This document shows positions 41,610-54,070 of a stretch of 64,000 nucleotides of DNA, piece by piece. The stretch spans positions 1 through 64,000 of the forward strand of contig JAEPRB010000081.1 in the NCBI GenBank assembly GCA_016758965.1. The letters are read 5' to 3'. Origin of the DNA: Circinella minor (Eukaryota > Mucoromycota > Mucoromycetes > Mucorales > Lichtheimiaceae). The translations under genes were made by a program, and so were the position numbers. Under the pieces are notes generated by a model. That model made no database searches, was not told where the DNA came from, and was given only the letters and a program-made list of their open reading frames with translations. The stretch's first letter is position 1. Every line of letters begins with the position of its first letter.

Positions 41610-42325
41610 TTAAGCTTGCTTGGCAGCAGCCTTTTGGGCACGGATACCATTGGCAACACGGGCAGCCTTGGGCTTGTGAGCAACTTGGGAAGAGTAGACA
41701 GCAGAAGCACGGGCAAGAGCAGCCTATTAAAAATAAAAAATAAAATATTAACATTTTTATTCCAATCTATAGAAACCACAAGTTTTCCCCCTTTTGTTTT
41801 TCTTTCTTCGAAATAACATAAATACATATATCATTTATGTCCCCCATTTAAAATTATTGTTATTTTTTTTTACCTTGCGCAAGTCAGCACGGTAACCGTT
41901 CTTGGCAATCAAGTTAGCAACAGACTTGGCAGTACCACGACGAGACTTGGTAATGACGGTCTTGTTAAGAGACTTGGCGGGAGTGTTGGCCTTCTTGGCA
42001 ATCTTGGTAGTAACTTGGACACCACGACCAGTACCACGGATATCAACGGTCTATAAAAAAAAATGAAAAAAAAGTTTTTTTTAAATTCCCATTTTTAGAT
42101 GTCTCGTTTTTTTTTACACATTGAACTTTATCTTGAATAATGATAAATGTGTTCGAATATTTATGTATATAGATATATATATACCTTGTCGTTGGCGATA
42201 CCAGAGTACTTGAAGGTGTTCAAGTTGGTCAAGTTACCAGCTTCAGCGGAGAACTGAACGTTAGCACGCTTAACGAGGAAAGAGTTGTTGTTCTTAACCA
42301 AAGCCCAGACCAAATCGGCGCTCAT
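41610..42325 (-). CDS. RPL28: 60S ribosomal protein eL28
   Basis: Three exons, 42325-42185, 42050-41874 and 41723-41610, give 143 aa. The sequence begins MSADLVWALVKNNNSFLVKR and continues with NLTNLNTFKYSGIANDKTVDIRG, ending in a Lys/Ala-rich tail, all as in animal/plant eL28 (about 137 aa). It is a basic protein of the large ribosomal subunit; the family is absent from baker's yeast but present in most other fungi. Codon use differs from neighbours: GCC, AAG, GGT and other C/G-ending codons dominate, the bias expected for a very highly expressed gene. A further intron probably lies in the 5' UTR (about 42329-42491), ending three bases before the ATG. Confidence 0.95.
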
Positions 42326-42967
42326 GATCTATTATACAGATATATATATATATATATATATAAAGAAAAAAGAATTGAAGAGAGGGGTTCGAGTTGGTAT
42401 TTGGTTTGGTCTTTTTTTTTTGCGACTTTGTTGTTTGCATTGTTATAATAGAAATAATGTAAAACTATTCCAAAGTAAAACCTCAACTTACGATACTTTG
42501 ACGTGTAGAAAGAAAAAGAGAAAGGAAGTTCTAGTTACGCCGGCCGATTGAAAATTTTTACCTGGAGCTTCAGAGCAATAAGCCACTCCATTTTTTTTTC
42601 AAGGCGGGGTTTGTGATATCGTATCCCTCAAGAGCCAAAAAAAAAAAAATCCTTTAAACGAATGCATTTATGGATATCATTTTATTATTAAAACAAAAAG
42701 GTTACCATGGAAACCCTGTTATTAACTATTCACTAGATATTCTTTTTCTAATAAATAAATATACTTGAAAAAATCTAACTGAAAAAAATTCATTTTATTT
42801 TATCACATATTCCCCTCCCCCCATAGTTTTAACACCTCAAAAATATTTTTATTCAAATCACAGAACCCACAAAAAAAAAACACGAGAAACAAAGAGAAAT
42901 AGAGACAAGGAGTGATTTTTAAAAGAATTATTAATATTTTTCTTATTTTTTTTTATATTTTTTATTA
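42326..42967. other. eL28 upstream region and PAN3 3' spacer
   Basis: It holds the probable 5' UTR intron of eL28 (42491-42329, GTAAGT...TAG) and a pyrimidine-rich leader on the minus strand near 42500-42530, as expected for a ribosomal-protein mRNA. Further out are the 3' UTR of PAN3 and an ATT-rich stretch. The exact transcription start is not determinable here. Confidence 0.5.
42329..42491 (-). other. Putative 5' UTR intron of eL28
   Basis: The minus-strand donor is GTAAGT at 42491 and the acceptor is AATAG at 42329, leaving ATC before the start codon. An AT dinucleotide tract lies near the 3' end. Introns close to the start codon are common in fungal ribosomal-protein genes. Confidence 0.6.
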
Positions 42968-44290
42968 TTATTTTCTTCCAGAAGTCAAATCCTTAAAGGC
43001 TGATAAAATACAGTTCTTGACTTCCTTGTAACTAACAATAAGGCATGATTCTTCATCTCTAGACATCAAAACGATTTTTTCATCGACGCCCGCATCCAAC
43101 TATATAATTATAAAGTACAGAATGTTATTATTATTGTTATTATTATTATTATATGTGATGTGTATGTGAGAGGGATAATCACCTTATTAAGACAAGATAA
43201 TACATGAACCATGTTTACAACAGGTAAACCATTTTCATCCACTTGATGAAATACATAATCTCGAAATAGTTTAATAATATAACGATCACCAGTCTCAGAC
43301 CAGCTTGGATCCATGTCAAATCTACAAAATAATTCATATATAATTATTATCTTGTTAAAGGTTTTTTTACCATCATTTTTTCCATTTTTTTTTATTATAA
43401 AAGAATGGAAAACTTACTCGGGTCTTTCATTAATAAATCCCATTTTCGACAAAAGTCGTACAAGTCGACCATTTTCCAATTCACGACGTAATTCATTTTC
43501 TAAACCGTCAACATAAGACTGACTACTATTGATCTCATGAAGGATTCTAGGACCAATCATACGTATCACTTCATCCACGGTCTTGGTAACCATGGGTTCG
43601 CTTAACAAATAAAGGACAATATCCTTCAAATCAGGTGAATAATACCGAGAAATAAGTTCGACTGATTGAGGAAGACTGTGGATCGATTGAGGAGAGTTGC
43701 ATGCCAAAGATACAATCAATTTACCAAAGGCTAATAAGTCGGCTTGTTGTTGTAGTCCAATGTTTTGTTCATTATTATCAAATTGCAAAACATCCAACAT
43801 GGCAACGTCATTAATACGAATTCTAAATTAAATAATATTCAGTCAAAATCCATTACTCTCTCTCCTCTCTCTTGTCAATTTATTTAATTTAATTAAATTA
43901 CATGTTCTCTCTTACCTATGCTTTCCAGTCATCAAAATCTTGGAAGGCTCAATAGTACGCACTGCCAACCCAGATCCATGGGCTGTTTTGATAGCAGATG
44001 CAATTTGAGTTATATAACTCCATAAAGTTGTTTCAGGGATCAACATGGAATTAATTCCAGCTGCTTGTAATTCTGCTTGCATCATTGCTTGACCTTGAGC
44101 TGTAAAATACAACGATTGCAAAGTAGCTGCACAAGGATGATAATCATATACAAAAACGAGCGCTACAAATGATAATAATTATGATGATAATTATATCAAG
44201 AAAAAGAGAAAAAAAAAGAAGAGATTATATTATATTTCCTTCCCCGTTTTCCTCATCTACAGTACATTCTTCTCCTCCATCCCCTCAAAT

Positions 44291-44349
<59 letters not shown>

Positions 44350-46552
44350 CATGTAAATAATAGTTTTTTTTTTCTCTTACAAGAATCACCAAAAGCTTGA
44401 GTAGTGAATGCTTCGTGAATAGAAACTATATTGCAATGTCGAATTCTACGCCAAAACTCAACAGAAGCCATTGCCAACTCATTTACGAGTCGGAATCCTT
44501 CAATTCTAACCAGTGTATAGGTACAACCGTCTACACTGGATACTGCTTTATATACTTTGGATGGATGTCCAAAAAATTGACTACTACTTTGTGAGTTAGT
44601 TTCTTCTAAAAGGTACAACGAATGGTAAACGTGAACTTCTTGAGGTAGTCCCAATTCTCTTGCTATAAATAATAATAATAAAACCATTGTTAACAAACAG
44701 CTTAAAATGATCCGATATATTCAAAAAAAAAAAATGCATAACAATAATTTTTTTATTTTTTACCTGGTGCAGACAAAAGCGTTGTTTCATTCCTTTGCGT
44801 CAAAGTTTCTCGCAACTTGTCTGGCATAAAAAAGGATTGAATCGCACGTTGGTGCGGTAATGGATCGGCGACGGGGACTAGACCGGAGGTATATAAATGG
44901 TACTGAAGCTATATATACAAGAGGAGACAGTATCGATAAAGAGCAATGAGCGAGGTTGTAGCAATACGCAGTGTATTACCGGCTGTCGGGTGAACATTGG
45001 TGTCCCCATATAATAATAAGCATCGGGTTGTATCATCGACATCATTTGAGATGTAGGAGATTCTTGTTGTGGTAGCTGCTGTGGTGGTTGTGGCGATCCA
45101 ACAGATCCCTATTTTTTTTTTTGTTTGTTTGGTAAATATATAAATATTAATATTTATTTTCTTGTTTTATGAATTTATCAAGTTATAGACATTCAATTAT
45201 TTCTACTGTTGCATTTTTTTTTTTACCTCTTGGTTATGCAAACCAACTTGTTCAAATTTCTTGTCCAAGGATTCCACACTTTCATCTAAATGATAATTAT
45301 CTCTGCAAACAATTTAAAAAAAAATGATGGAATTATTCAATACAATGAATATTTTATCTTTTCTCTTTGATCCTAATAACAATAATAAAAATTCTTACAA
45401 TTTTGATTCATTTCCTAAACCTTCATCTATATTATTCATAGTTCAAAACAATGACAATTAGTAACAAACATATAGTAATATTTTCTAAATGACATTTACC
45501 ATTATTAGACGAAGTACCTAATTAATAAATAAGTAAGAAAAAAAAAAGAAGTTGTGATGAAAAGTATTCTAATAGTTGCTATTGTTGCCGTTTGGTGTTG
45601 TTGTCATAGCGATAATCATGCTTATATCGGTTCATTAATTTTTTTTCCCTATATCTATATATTACCTGGTGTCACGCCAACAGTTTTAGGAACAAAAATA
45701 GGAGCGTTGACACTTTCTGCAGAAACAGACGAGACCATAGCTGAATTTGATCTCGGTGATTGGATACGTATTTTCGAATTATTACTGCCAAAACTTTAAT
45801 ATTGTTTTTCTGTATGGAATGGAAAAAAAAATTGTCTATATTCTTTTTAATATAAAATTCGAAAATGTTGTAGCTTACTTCTCAGGACTTCCTTGAGGTG
45901 AAGGTTTTGTACTATTACTATCGTTATGATTATTACTATTACTATTACTACTGTTATTTATGGCAGTTGTCGTAGTATTAGCTGTACTATTAGTTCCTCC
46001 TGATCCTCCCGCTGCTGCTGCTGCTGCTGTTGTTGTTGTTGTCGTCGTAGCAGTATTAGCGTTGCTATTGTTGCTCTAAATTTGATTTGTATGACAACGT
46101 TAGCTTTATTTTCTTTCTTTCGCTCTCGCTCTCGCTCTCTTCTTTTTTTTTCGTTCATTTTGGTTTTCAATGAAAAAAAAATTGAATAACAAAAAAAAAT
46201 AATAATAATAAAAAGTACCAATTCATGATTAAATTCACATCCTTTGCCTTCATATTTACAAAAACCATGAATAATAACATTCCGGCATAAACGCTTTCCA
46301 TTGCCTAACAACAAAACCAAAAAGAAAAAAAAAATGTCAGAAAAGAAGAGGAAAAAAAAAACAGGCTCACTGAATGAAAATTTCGTTTTCATTTCAAAAT
46401 AAAAACTATTATAGACCTTTAGAAATAGGCTTTGCAGTAGAAGGTTTAACTTCAGGTGTTGAAGCATTAGAACCTTCCGAAGGAGCAACGATAGGAATCG
46501 CCGATGGTGATTGAGGAGGAATAACAATTTGTGAAGCCAGTGACTTTTGCAT
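42968..46552 (-). CDS. PAN3: PAN3, regulatory subunit of the PAN2-PAN3 deadenylase
   Basis: Fourteen exons join to 715 aa: 46552-46417, 46304-46219, 46075-45879, 45793-45666, 45517-45500, 45426-45399, 45302-45227, 45108-44980, 44908-44764, 44662-44381, 44162-43916, 43822-43418, 43321-43183 and 43099-42968. An N-terminal CCCH zinc finger (C52, C61, C68, H72 in [19 protein letters not shown] plus NH) binds poly(A). A disordered linker with Thr/Ala/Asn runs follows. Then come [31 protein letters not shown], a pseudokinase domain ([33 protein letters not shown]), a coiled coil and the C-terminal knob ([21 protein letters not shown]). PAN3 dimers bring PAN2 nuclease to mRNA tails to start deadenylation in the cytoplasm. 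Exon 5 is an 18-nt microexon. The first exon uses a less usual GTCTAT donor, yet the frame is right. Confidence 0.93.
44294..44349. repeat. Compound CA/TA microsatellite in PAN3 intron
   Basis: A CA dinucleotide tract runs directly into a TA tract. It lies in the intron between the exons ending 44381 and starting 44162. Probably length-variable between strains. Confidence 0.85.
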
Positions 46553-49500
46553 GTTTCGCTTTTTTTTTTAGTTTTTTTTTTTCGGGTTAAAATTTATATA
46601 AATGAGTTGAATAGATAAATATTTTGAATAAATGTGAGTTGCTTATTTTTTTTTTTTTGGTTATTTTTCTTTTTTTTTTTGGGTTTCTATACTAAAAATA
46701 TATATATATTCTATAAGTATTTGCTATAAAAAATAAAAAGTGAAATAAAGGAAAAAAAAGTATTGAATGATAAAAGAAAAAGAGGGAGTTGTGCATTGCT
46801 AACAACACCCCCCTCTTTACTCCTCCGATTTTTTTTTCAAGTCACTCGACTCGATCCCCAATCCATAAAAAAAAGTCCGCAACAAACTTTTTGTCATGAC
46901 AAAAAAGAAAAAGCTGCTTGTGCACAGACACACGTAGAGTAGTAACTACTTTGAAACAAGTAATCACATAGTCTAATTGTTTTCAAACCACTTTAAATAA
47001 ATATCATATATAATAAGCTATACTTTCTATTTTATATTGGTAAATATATTAAGAAGCTATTTGAACAATTGATGTAGCATAGCATACTGCAAAAAAAAAA
47101 AAAAAAAAAATTCATGCATGAAGTAGATGGTTTGATTAAAAAAAAGCATTTTATATTGATAAAGAAAAAGAATTGTTGTAGATAAAAAAAATAATGCTAC
47201 GTATACACATTTTTGCAACACACAAAGACGCACGGTCCACTTTTGAAAATGATAGTAAGATTTTAATAATTAAGGGTTAGTGTTACAGTAACATATTATA
47301 TAGACTATATGTTTTATTAATATTGTATAGTAACATATAACAGTTTCCCTTGTGACTAATACTGCTACTACTATTACTATTATGGCATATATTATCAATA
47401 AATTACTAAAAGAAAAGTGTGAATAAATGTTGCCATCCCAATAACAATAACAGCTTGATGTCTTTTTTATGTATACCTTCTTTCTTATCTCGCTACTATT
47501 AGAACTCTTCTTCCAAAATATAATTCTTATATATATACACGCTGTATTTTGTTCCTTATCATACTTTTAAACTGTTTAGTTCTACTATACGTCAGGAATT
47601 TTTGTAAAAGTCACATAAATTGTGATAGGTAGGTGATTATAACTACTATAAAAATTAATTTCTACAGCACAACAAAACAAACCCATTATCATTTTTGATG
47701 TCAAAAATACACTTTTATATTTTTTCAAAAAAGTGTTGGTATGTATATTGTTGTTGCCAATATCAGAGTTCTAATTAATAAGAAAAAATTCAAATAGAGA
47801 ATATACATTAATAACTTACATGCAACAGTAGGAAAAGCGTAGATACTACGTACATAACTTCTTTTGTCTATACATAATTCGTTATCACCCCTTTTTGTTT
47901 GTTTGTGGACAAGTCTATGTTTTTGGTCGTGTTACACATTTGACTTCTTTTTGTTTGATTTTATTGACACGTTTTGGAAAAAAGAATAATTACGTCTTAC
48001 TGTACATTCCAACCTCCCCCTTCCCCTTCCCGCAAACCAGAAAACGGGTTGAAGATTTACGTATTATTGAGATTTTTGTTATTAGTCTCCTTATCTGTAA
48101 AAAAATTTCTGCAAACCAATATACTTTCTATACTAAAATGTAATTTATACAATGTCATTAATTTATTAGCCTTATGGTGAGAGTAGTGGTTAATGTTAGA
48201 GGTTCTTCAGTATTTTTTTTCATACGTATCTCATTATTAAATATCATAAAAAAGATTAATAAATATTGAACCATACAGCAATCTTACTTTTGGTGTCTGG
48301 TTATAATCAAAAGACTTTATTTACATTATATACTGTAGTGTTGTATGATGATACGTATTTTTAATAAATATTCATTTCAGCACATTCATATATACATTCA
48401 AGTATACAAGTTTAAATGTCATCTTCTTGCTTGTATATACGTAAACACAATACAAAGGTGTTGATACATCTGTGATTCGAAGAGATAAACAAAGAAAAGA
48501 AATAAAACTAGAGAGAATTTTTCTTCAAATACATAGTTAGTCGACTTACTGTCACTACTATTGCTGGATTACGTTTAATCCTCGACGTATTTTTTTAAGG
48601 AGTGTAACTTGCAATGCCATCTGACTATTATATGAGGGCTCCTGTCGAATAAATTTAACTCATAGCTAAAGTAATTATTTGACATTTCATTATGAACATG
48701 ATATCAATGTCAACAGTATCAAGTCTCATATTATTAGTGACAGGATAGTTTTCTTAGCTTATGTGTCGTAATTCACTTTGTTGCTGCTACCATTTGAACA
48801 TGGAAATAAAATCTCTCCAACGGATAAAAAGTTAGTTTCTTAGCTACTAATTTTATTTGACCAAGTTTATGATTAAATACTTTGGCCCTCTTTTTTACAA
48901 TTTAAATTATTTGCACTGGTACACTGTCTCACATCCTAATTACATATCTAGTCCGTGATGAATATTTTTTTTATAGAAAGATAAAAATAGTTTCGCCACA
49001 TCAAAAAAAAAAATGATGGTATTAATTTATGATACACACATTATTTCCATAAAAAGTAACTATCTAAAAAGATGAATCGGCCAAAATTATCTGCTGACGA
49101 TTTGTTACATGATCAATGGGATCCCTAATGGAGTAATATGGGCTAGATACATTGATAGGCGTGTGAATGAACGATTCGCTTTTATATTTTGGCCACATGC
49201 TTAATAAAATAACAACGAGACGACTAAAGTTTGTGATTTTTTTTTATCAAATGAAATTTGTTCTATTTATGATAATTTGCCAGATGGTAGCGGCCGAGAA
49301 GTGGGAAGAGTGAAGAAAAAAAAAAGAATCTTAGAAAATAATTTACATTTCTTTTGGTTCACAGGATCAACCTTTTTTATATATATGGAAGGGGTCCAGA
49401 ATCATTATTACTTATATTTCAAGTTTAATTGATATATTGTTATCCTTGTTACAGAAGAGGAGTAAAACTGCTCTACTTTTACTCTCAACTTAATTAACTG

Positions 49501-51485
49501 ATCACCATTTTGTTATTTTATCATCAATTAATCTATCTGTTGTTATTGCTATTAATAATAATAAGAAGAAAAAGATACAATATATATCGGTTTTATGATC
49601 TATAACATGGGTATTCTCTTGTTATCCATTATTTCAAATTTCTTTTCGTGAAAAATATTCTTTCATCAATCGAAGGTCTCTTTTGCTGATGGATTCTTCT
49701 TTTTTTTTATCATTATAATAAATATTACAAATATAAACATACAGTCATGTGTAAGAGATTCATATTGTTTGACGCATTAATATTTATATAGGTGTACCTT
49801 GACTAATGATGATAATAAGAGAAAGAAATGGTGCTAATCCTTTATGTATAGAAATAATTGGCAAAGTTTTTAAAGAAAAAACTCAAACAAGTGAGTCCAT
49901 GCATGATGATAGATATAATAATAATCATAATAAAAGATAGTCACCTTCACAATTTTAAAATCCATTCGTGTTACATTTTATGTTGATTGTCGTTGTTTAT
50001 GTGAGTTGCCAGTATATGTAACATTACAGAACTGTTGATCATTTAGTAAATAGAAAAGAATACTAATAATAAAAATAATAATACTAACCTTATCACATGT
50101 TGTTGTACAGAACGTGATGGTTTTATTTTGAAATGTGTTGAGGGAAATCCGCATTGTTCAAATCCTTTTGTTTGTTGTACTTATTTTTTTCCCGTCTGTT
50201 GGGGAACCGTATAATAGGCACATATTATATATACTGTAAATCTGGATATATAATAGACGCACAAGCTCTATTGTCTTTATATGTAACCCACTATGTTTGT
50301 TGTTGTAGGTATACATTATTATAACACATACAAAAATCTTATCATCTAGACTCTATCAAAGACATCATACGGCAAAACAGTGATCAGCAGGATTAAATTA
50401 TAAATTACAAATAGATCTTTTTTAAATAATTGTATGCGAATTGTCTCTCCTTTTCATTTTACTTACACGTCTAGGTACCTTTCGTCATGTTTATTATTAA
50501 TATGATTATTACTTAGTAACAATAACCAATCACTCTTTCTTCTTCTTTTGTTTTCGTAGTATTGATAATTTTATAAAAAAAATTGCCATCGTCACAAAAT
50601 ACGTATATATGAGATAATAAAAAAAAAAAGGAAAGGGGAAGAGGAAATATGATGAAAACAAAACAAAATGAAATATAAACGGAATGCGCGTGATGATAAT
50701 ATTTTGATTTAGTATGTAGTAAGTTATACTATAGCTTTCTTCTAATTATAAAAAATGCATGAGTGGTTTGTATCAGTAAGAAGCAAATTACATTATGTTA
50801 TTGTAATTATATATATATATATAATAAAATACCCGTATAATTACTATATAATAATGGAAAAAAAAGAGCATCATGGATGCATACCAAACGTGGAGAATAA
50901 AGAGAAAAAAGAAAGATGAAACCTTAAATATGATATGGTGCGTCACCAGGTTTGCTTGTCAAACCACCATGTTTCTTTTTTGCGCTCTTGGCCTTTATAA
51001 ATTGATTACCCGAACTAGAAAAAAAAATGTACTCTGATTTCTCCACACCCTCCCCTTCGGCCCCCCCTTCCAATACCCCTCATTCCCTTCCCCCCCAAAA
51101 AAAAAGAAACGAGACCCACCATCATTATAACCAGCGCCCAAAAAAAAAATACTGTAAGTATCACACGCTATAGTCATAATAAACACAGAAGCAACACATC
51201 AAATCGAATTTCTCCTCTTCTCTCTTTTTTTCTTTTCCTCCTCTTTCCTTTTTGCACATTATCAAATTACATTTTGTATTGTCTTCTTTTTTTTTTATTC
51301 ATTATTCTTTTTTGATTACTCGTTTATTATTTTTCTATTACTCTCTTTCAAAAGTAAAAAAAAAAAAAAAGACTTTTCATTCCTCTTTCATCATAAACCG
51401 ACTCTCATATTTCATCTATTCTAAAAACGAAAACAAAAATTCATTAAATCAAAGGATTCATTAATAATAAATAGTTGGAACAACA
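46553..51485. other. 4.9-kb gene-free region
   Basis: The largest gap in the window: AT-rich, T/A homopolymers, AT tracts, scattered TACGTA hexamers. Open frames are short and biased. One isolated phrase at 49071-49127 on the + strand reads like a start of a protein (MNRPKLSADDLLHDQWDP) but stops after 18 codons and may be a relic. No tRNA, snRNA or transposon could be identified. It may contain non-coding RNA or long regulatory DNA of the AreA-N gene. Confidence 0.5.
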
Positions 51486-52857
51486 ATGATAACACCTACA
51501 TTTGATCAACCTATGTTATCTTTATCACCTCATTCTATTGACAAAATTCATAATGTAGATGATTTAGGTGCAATGTGGACTGGTAAACTTGTTTTTTTTT
51601 TTTCAATAAATTTATAAAATTGTAAAAATAATAATATATTAATATGTGTTATCTTCTATAAATTTAGTATTTACAAAATGTAAAGCACATTTGGAAAATG
51701 GACAACGGTTGGAAAACATGTCATGGCGATTATGGTATCATGAAAAACAATTATTATTACACCAATCAGAGCAACAAAAACAACAACAGCAACGAAAAAA
51801 TCAACAGAAACAAGAAGAACAAGAATTTGACGACTATTTTTCATATATTCCACCTTCTTCAACGAATACAACAAAAACAATAAATAATAATGATAATAAT
51901 CGACCCTCGTTGGAAACCTGTTCTTCTTCTTCTTCTTCTTCTTCTAGTAATAATAGTAGTTCAGCATCATCAACATTTACTGTTACAACAGTATCCAGTC
52001 ATACATCATTTTCTATTAAACGATTTATCTCATTACTATCACCTGCGCAAGACGTGTGGTCACACCAGCCCACAACTATCAGTGCTCCGACTAATACTGT
52101 TACTGTAGAGTCGCATGATCGACATATAGATACCAATCAGCAGGCACCGGCTGAGCTGGTCAATGAAGTCGATGTCGCCTCCGACAATAAACTTTCTACT
52201 CACACAACAACTTCTTTTATCGAACCATTAAAGCAACAACGACAACAACAACAACGTCCACATATCATTATTGATGACAATGATGATGATGATGATGATC
52301 TTTATGATGATGACGATGAATTAGATTATGATGACGATGATATATCGCTAGACGATGAAGACGATGAAGATCTTGATGATTTATTATTAGATGATGATGA
52401 AGACGAAGACGACGATGATTATTTTGAAAAAAGAGTTCCAAAACCATTACCGATCAATCGTCCTTCTTTATTATCAGCTATGCTTAATAAACAAAAAACA
52501 ACATCTTCATTAACCATCACATCATGTAATACTAAATCAGCAGATCATCATCATCATCGTCAGCAACGACAACAACAACAACAACAACATTATTTAAGTA
52601 AAGAACTTTCCGATAGTTTAAGACGTAATGTTTTATGGGAACATATTCAACAAAAGACATTTTATCATAATACACAAAATAACACTACTACCAGTTATAA
52701 TAATAATATTAATAATAATAATAATAGAATAAAACAACGACGACGGCGACAATCCTTATTACAAAACCAATTTAAACCAACCTTTGAAAAAAATCAATCC
52801 TTTAATAATAATAATAATAATCAAAATGGATTGCTGGAATCTTTTCATGGTTGGTAA
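51486..52857 (+). CDS. AreA/DUF1752 N-terminal-domain protein (no GATA finger seen)
   Basis: Two exons, 51486-51582 and 51668-52857, give 428 aa. Residues 30-57 (MWTVFTKCKAHLENGQRLEN then MSWRLWYH) form the short conserved N-terminal domain shared with nitrogen regulator AreA and DUF1752 proteins; the intron lies inside it. Behind it the protein is low-complexity: Gln and Ser runs, a strongly acidic region at about 200-265 (Asp/Glu runs), a His/Gln run, and Asn runs. A short semi-conserved tail motif SLRRNVLWEHIQQKTF is present. No C-x2-C GATA zinc finger occurs before the stop. In the family this domain accompanies nutrient-responsive regulators; the acidic region could act in transcription activation. 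That role is inference. Confidence 0.8.
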
Positions 52858-53474
52858 TTATGAAATAAAAAACATCTCAATTTAAAAATAAATAAACAAA
52901 TATTCCATATTCCTATATAATTTTATATAGTTATATAGTTATAACAAATTTAATTATATAATAACCAATTGTTGTGCATATTATACTATACTCGTAAAAA
53001 AAAAAAAAAAAGAAGGGTGATATATAAAATTAATAACAAAAAAGTAATAGTATTTACATGTGCCTCGTGCCTTGCTTTAAGTTATTGTTTATTATTGCTT
53101 GTATAAAAAAAAAAAAGTTTGGGAGCACATTGTTATCATCATCATCATCATAAAAAACCGAAAATAGAATTTAGAATCCCTAATTTTATTATTTCACTAC
53201 CTGTTCTTCTTGTTGTTGTTGTTGACATACACTTGTTGTCCACATGAGTTTTTGTTATAAAAGGCAATTCCGTAAGAAAAAAAATATTTGGTATCACTTG
53301 ATAATCGCATTTTTATTCCATATGCACAAAACATGACATATTATATATAAACCAAAGCAATAAAACAAAGAAAAATAAGAAAAGATCGTGAGAGAATTTA
53401 CAATAATAATATACAAAAAAAAAAAGAGTTGGGGTGTGTGTGATGGTGGGTAAAGATATGATGTAGTTTTTGGT
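52858..53474. other. Convergent 3' spacer
   Basis: 617 bp of AT-rich DNA between the AreA-N gene (+) and the CIA2-like gene (-), with A tracts and a CAT repeat near 53137-53150. No gene was seen. Confidence 0.5.
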
Positions 53475-54070
53475 TTAATGTGCTACGGCATCTCTTGCAG
53501 CTGTAGTGAGGCACTGATTTACAACTTCAAGTAAATGCTTATTTTCCAATGCCGCTGCAACTCTTTCCTTGTCGTTTAATTGTTTATTCACTGCATTTTC
53601 TGATTGGTGTGTTCCTTTACGTACTTTAATATCAACCTATTTTATATATTAATATAATTTTTAGTTATCAATTAGATGGCTTATACAACTATACATAATA
53701 CACATTTTATTTTATATTCCCTTTCCTATATATAATACAATACCTTGAAACGTTCAGGAAGACTACGTAAAAGTCTTACACGAATACATAATCCAATAAG
53801 TGTAGCCATAGAACAATGAGGAATTGTAGGAGTAAATTCAACCAATACATGATTTTCATCATTATTTACTGTAATGTGTTGTAATTGAGTTACATTTAAT
53901 TGTTCAAGTGTCAAAGGATGTTCAGGATCGGAAATAGAACGTAATAATTCATAAACTTCTTCAGAATCAATAGGATCTACTACATCGTCGTCAAAATCTG
54001 TTTCTGATTCTACTCGAATGTTGTTAATCGAAGTTTGATAAACAACTGGATTTGCATTCAATAAAGCCAT
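53475..54070 (-). CDS. CIA2: Cytosolic Fe-S targeting factor CIA2/MIP18 (CIAO2B)
   Basis: Two exons, 54070-53744 and 53636-53475, give 162 aa. Family markers are [20 protein letters not shown] followed by [26 protein letters not shown] with the reactive Cys, and a tail of [20 protein letters not shown] then [19 protein letters not shown]2 joins Cia1 and Met18 in the CIA targeting complex that inserts Fe-S clusters into nuclear and cytosolic proteins, including DNA polymerases and helicases. The length is normal (156-163 aa in animals) and the N-terminal half is complete. Confidence 0.95.

Noticed and set aside
45554..45799. + strand 81-codon frame
   Set aside because: Antisense to PAN3 exon 4, which has correct phase and splice sites.
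47895..48180. Two overlapping + strand frames in the 5-kb gap
   Set aside because: Biased Leu/Phe/Ile composition, no conserved motif, no neighbouring exons with compatible phase.
49071..49127. MNRPKLSADDLLHDQWDP phrase as a gene start
   Set aside because: It stops after 18 codons and no continuation in another frame or after a plausible donor was found; kept only as a possible relic.
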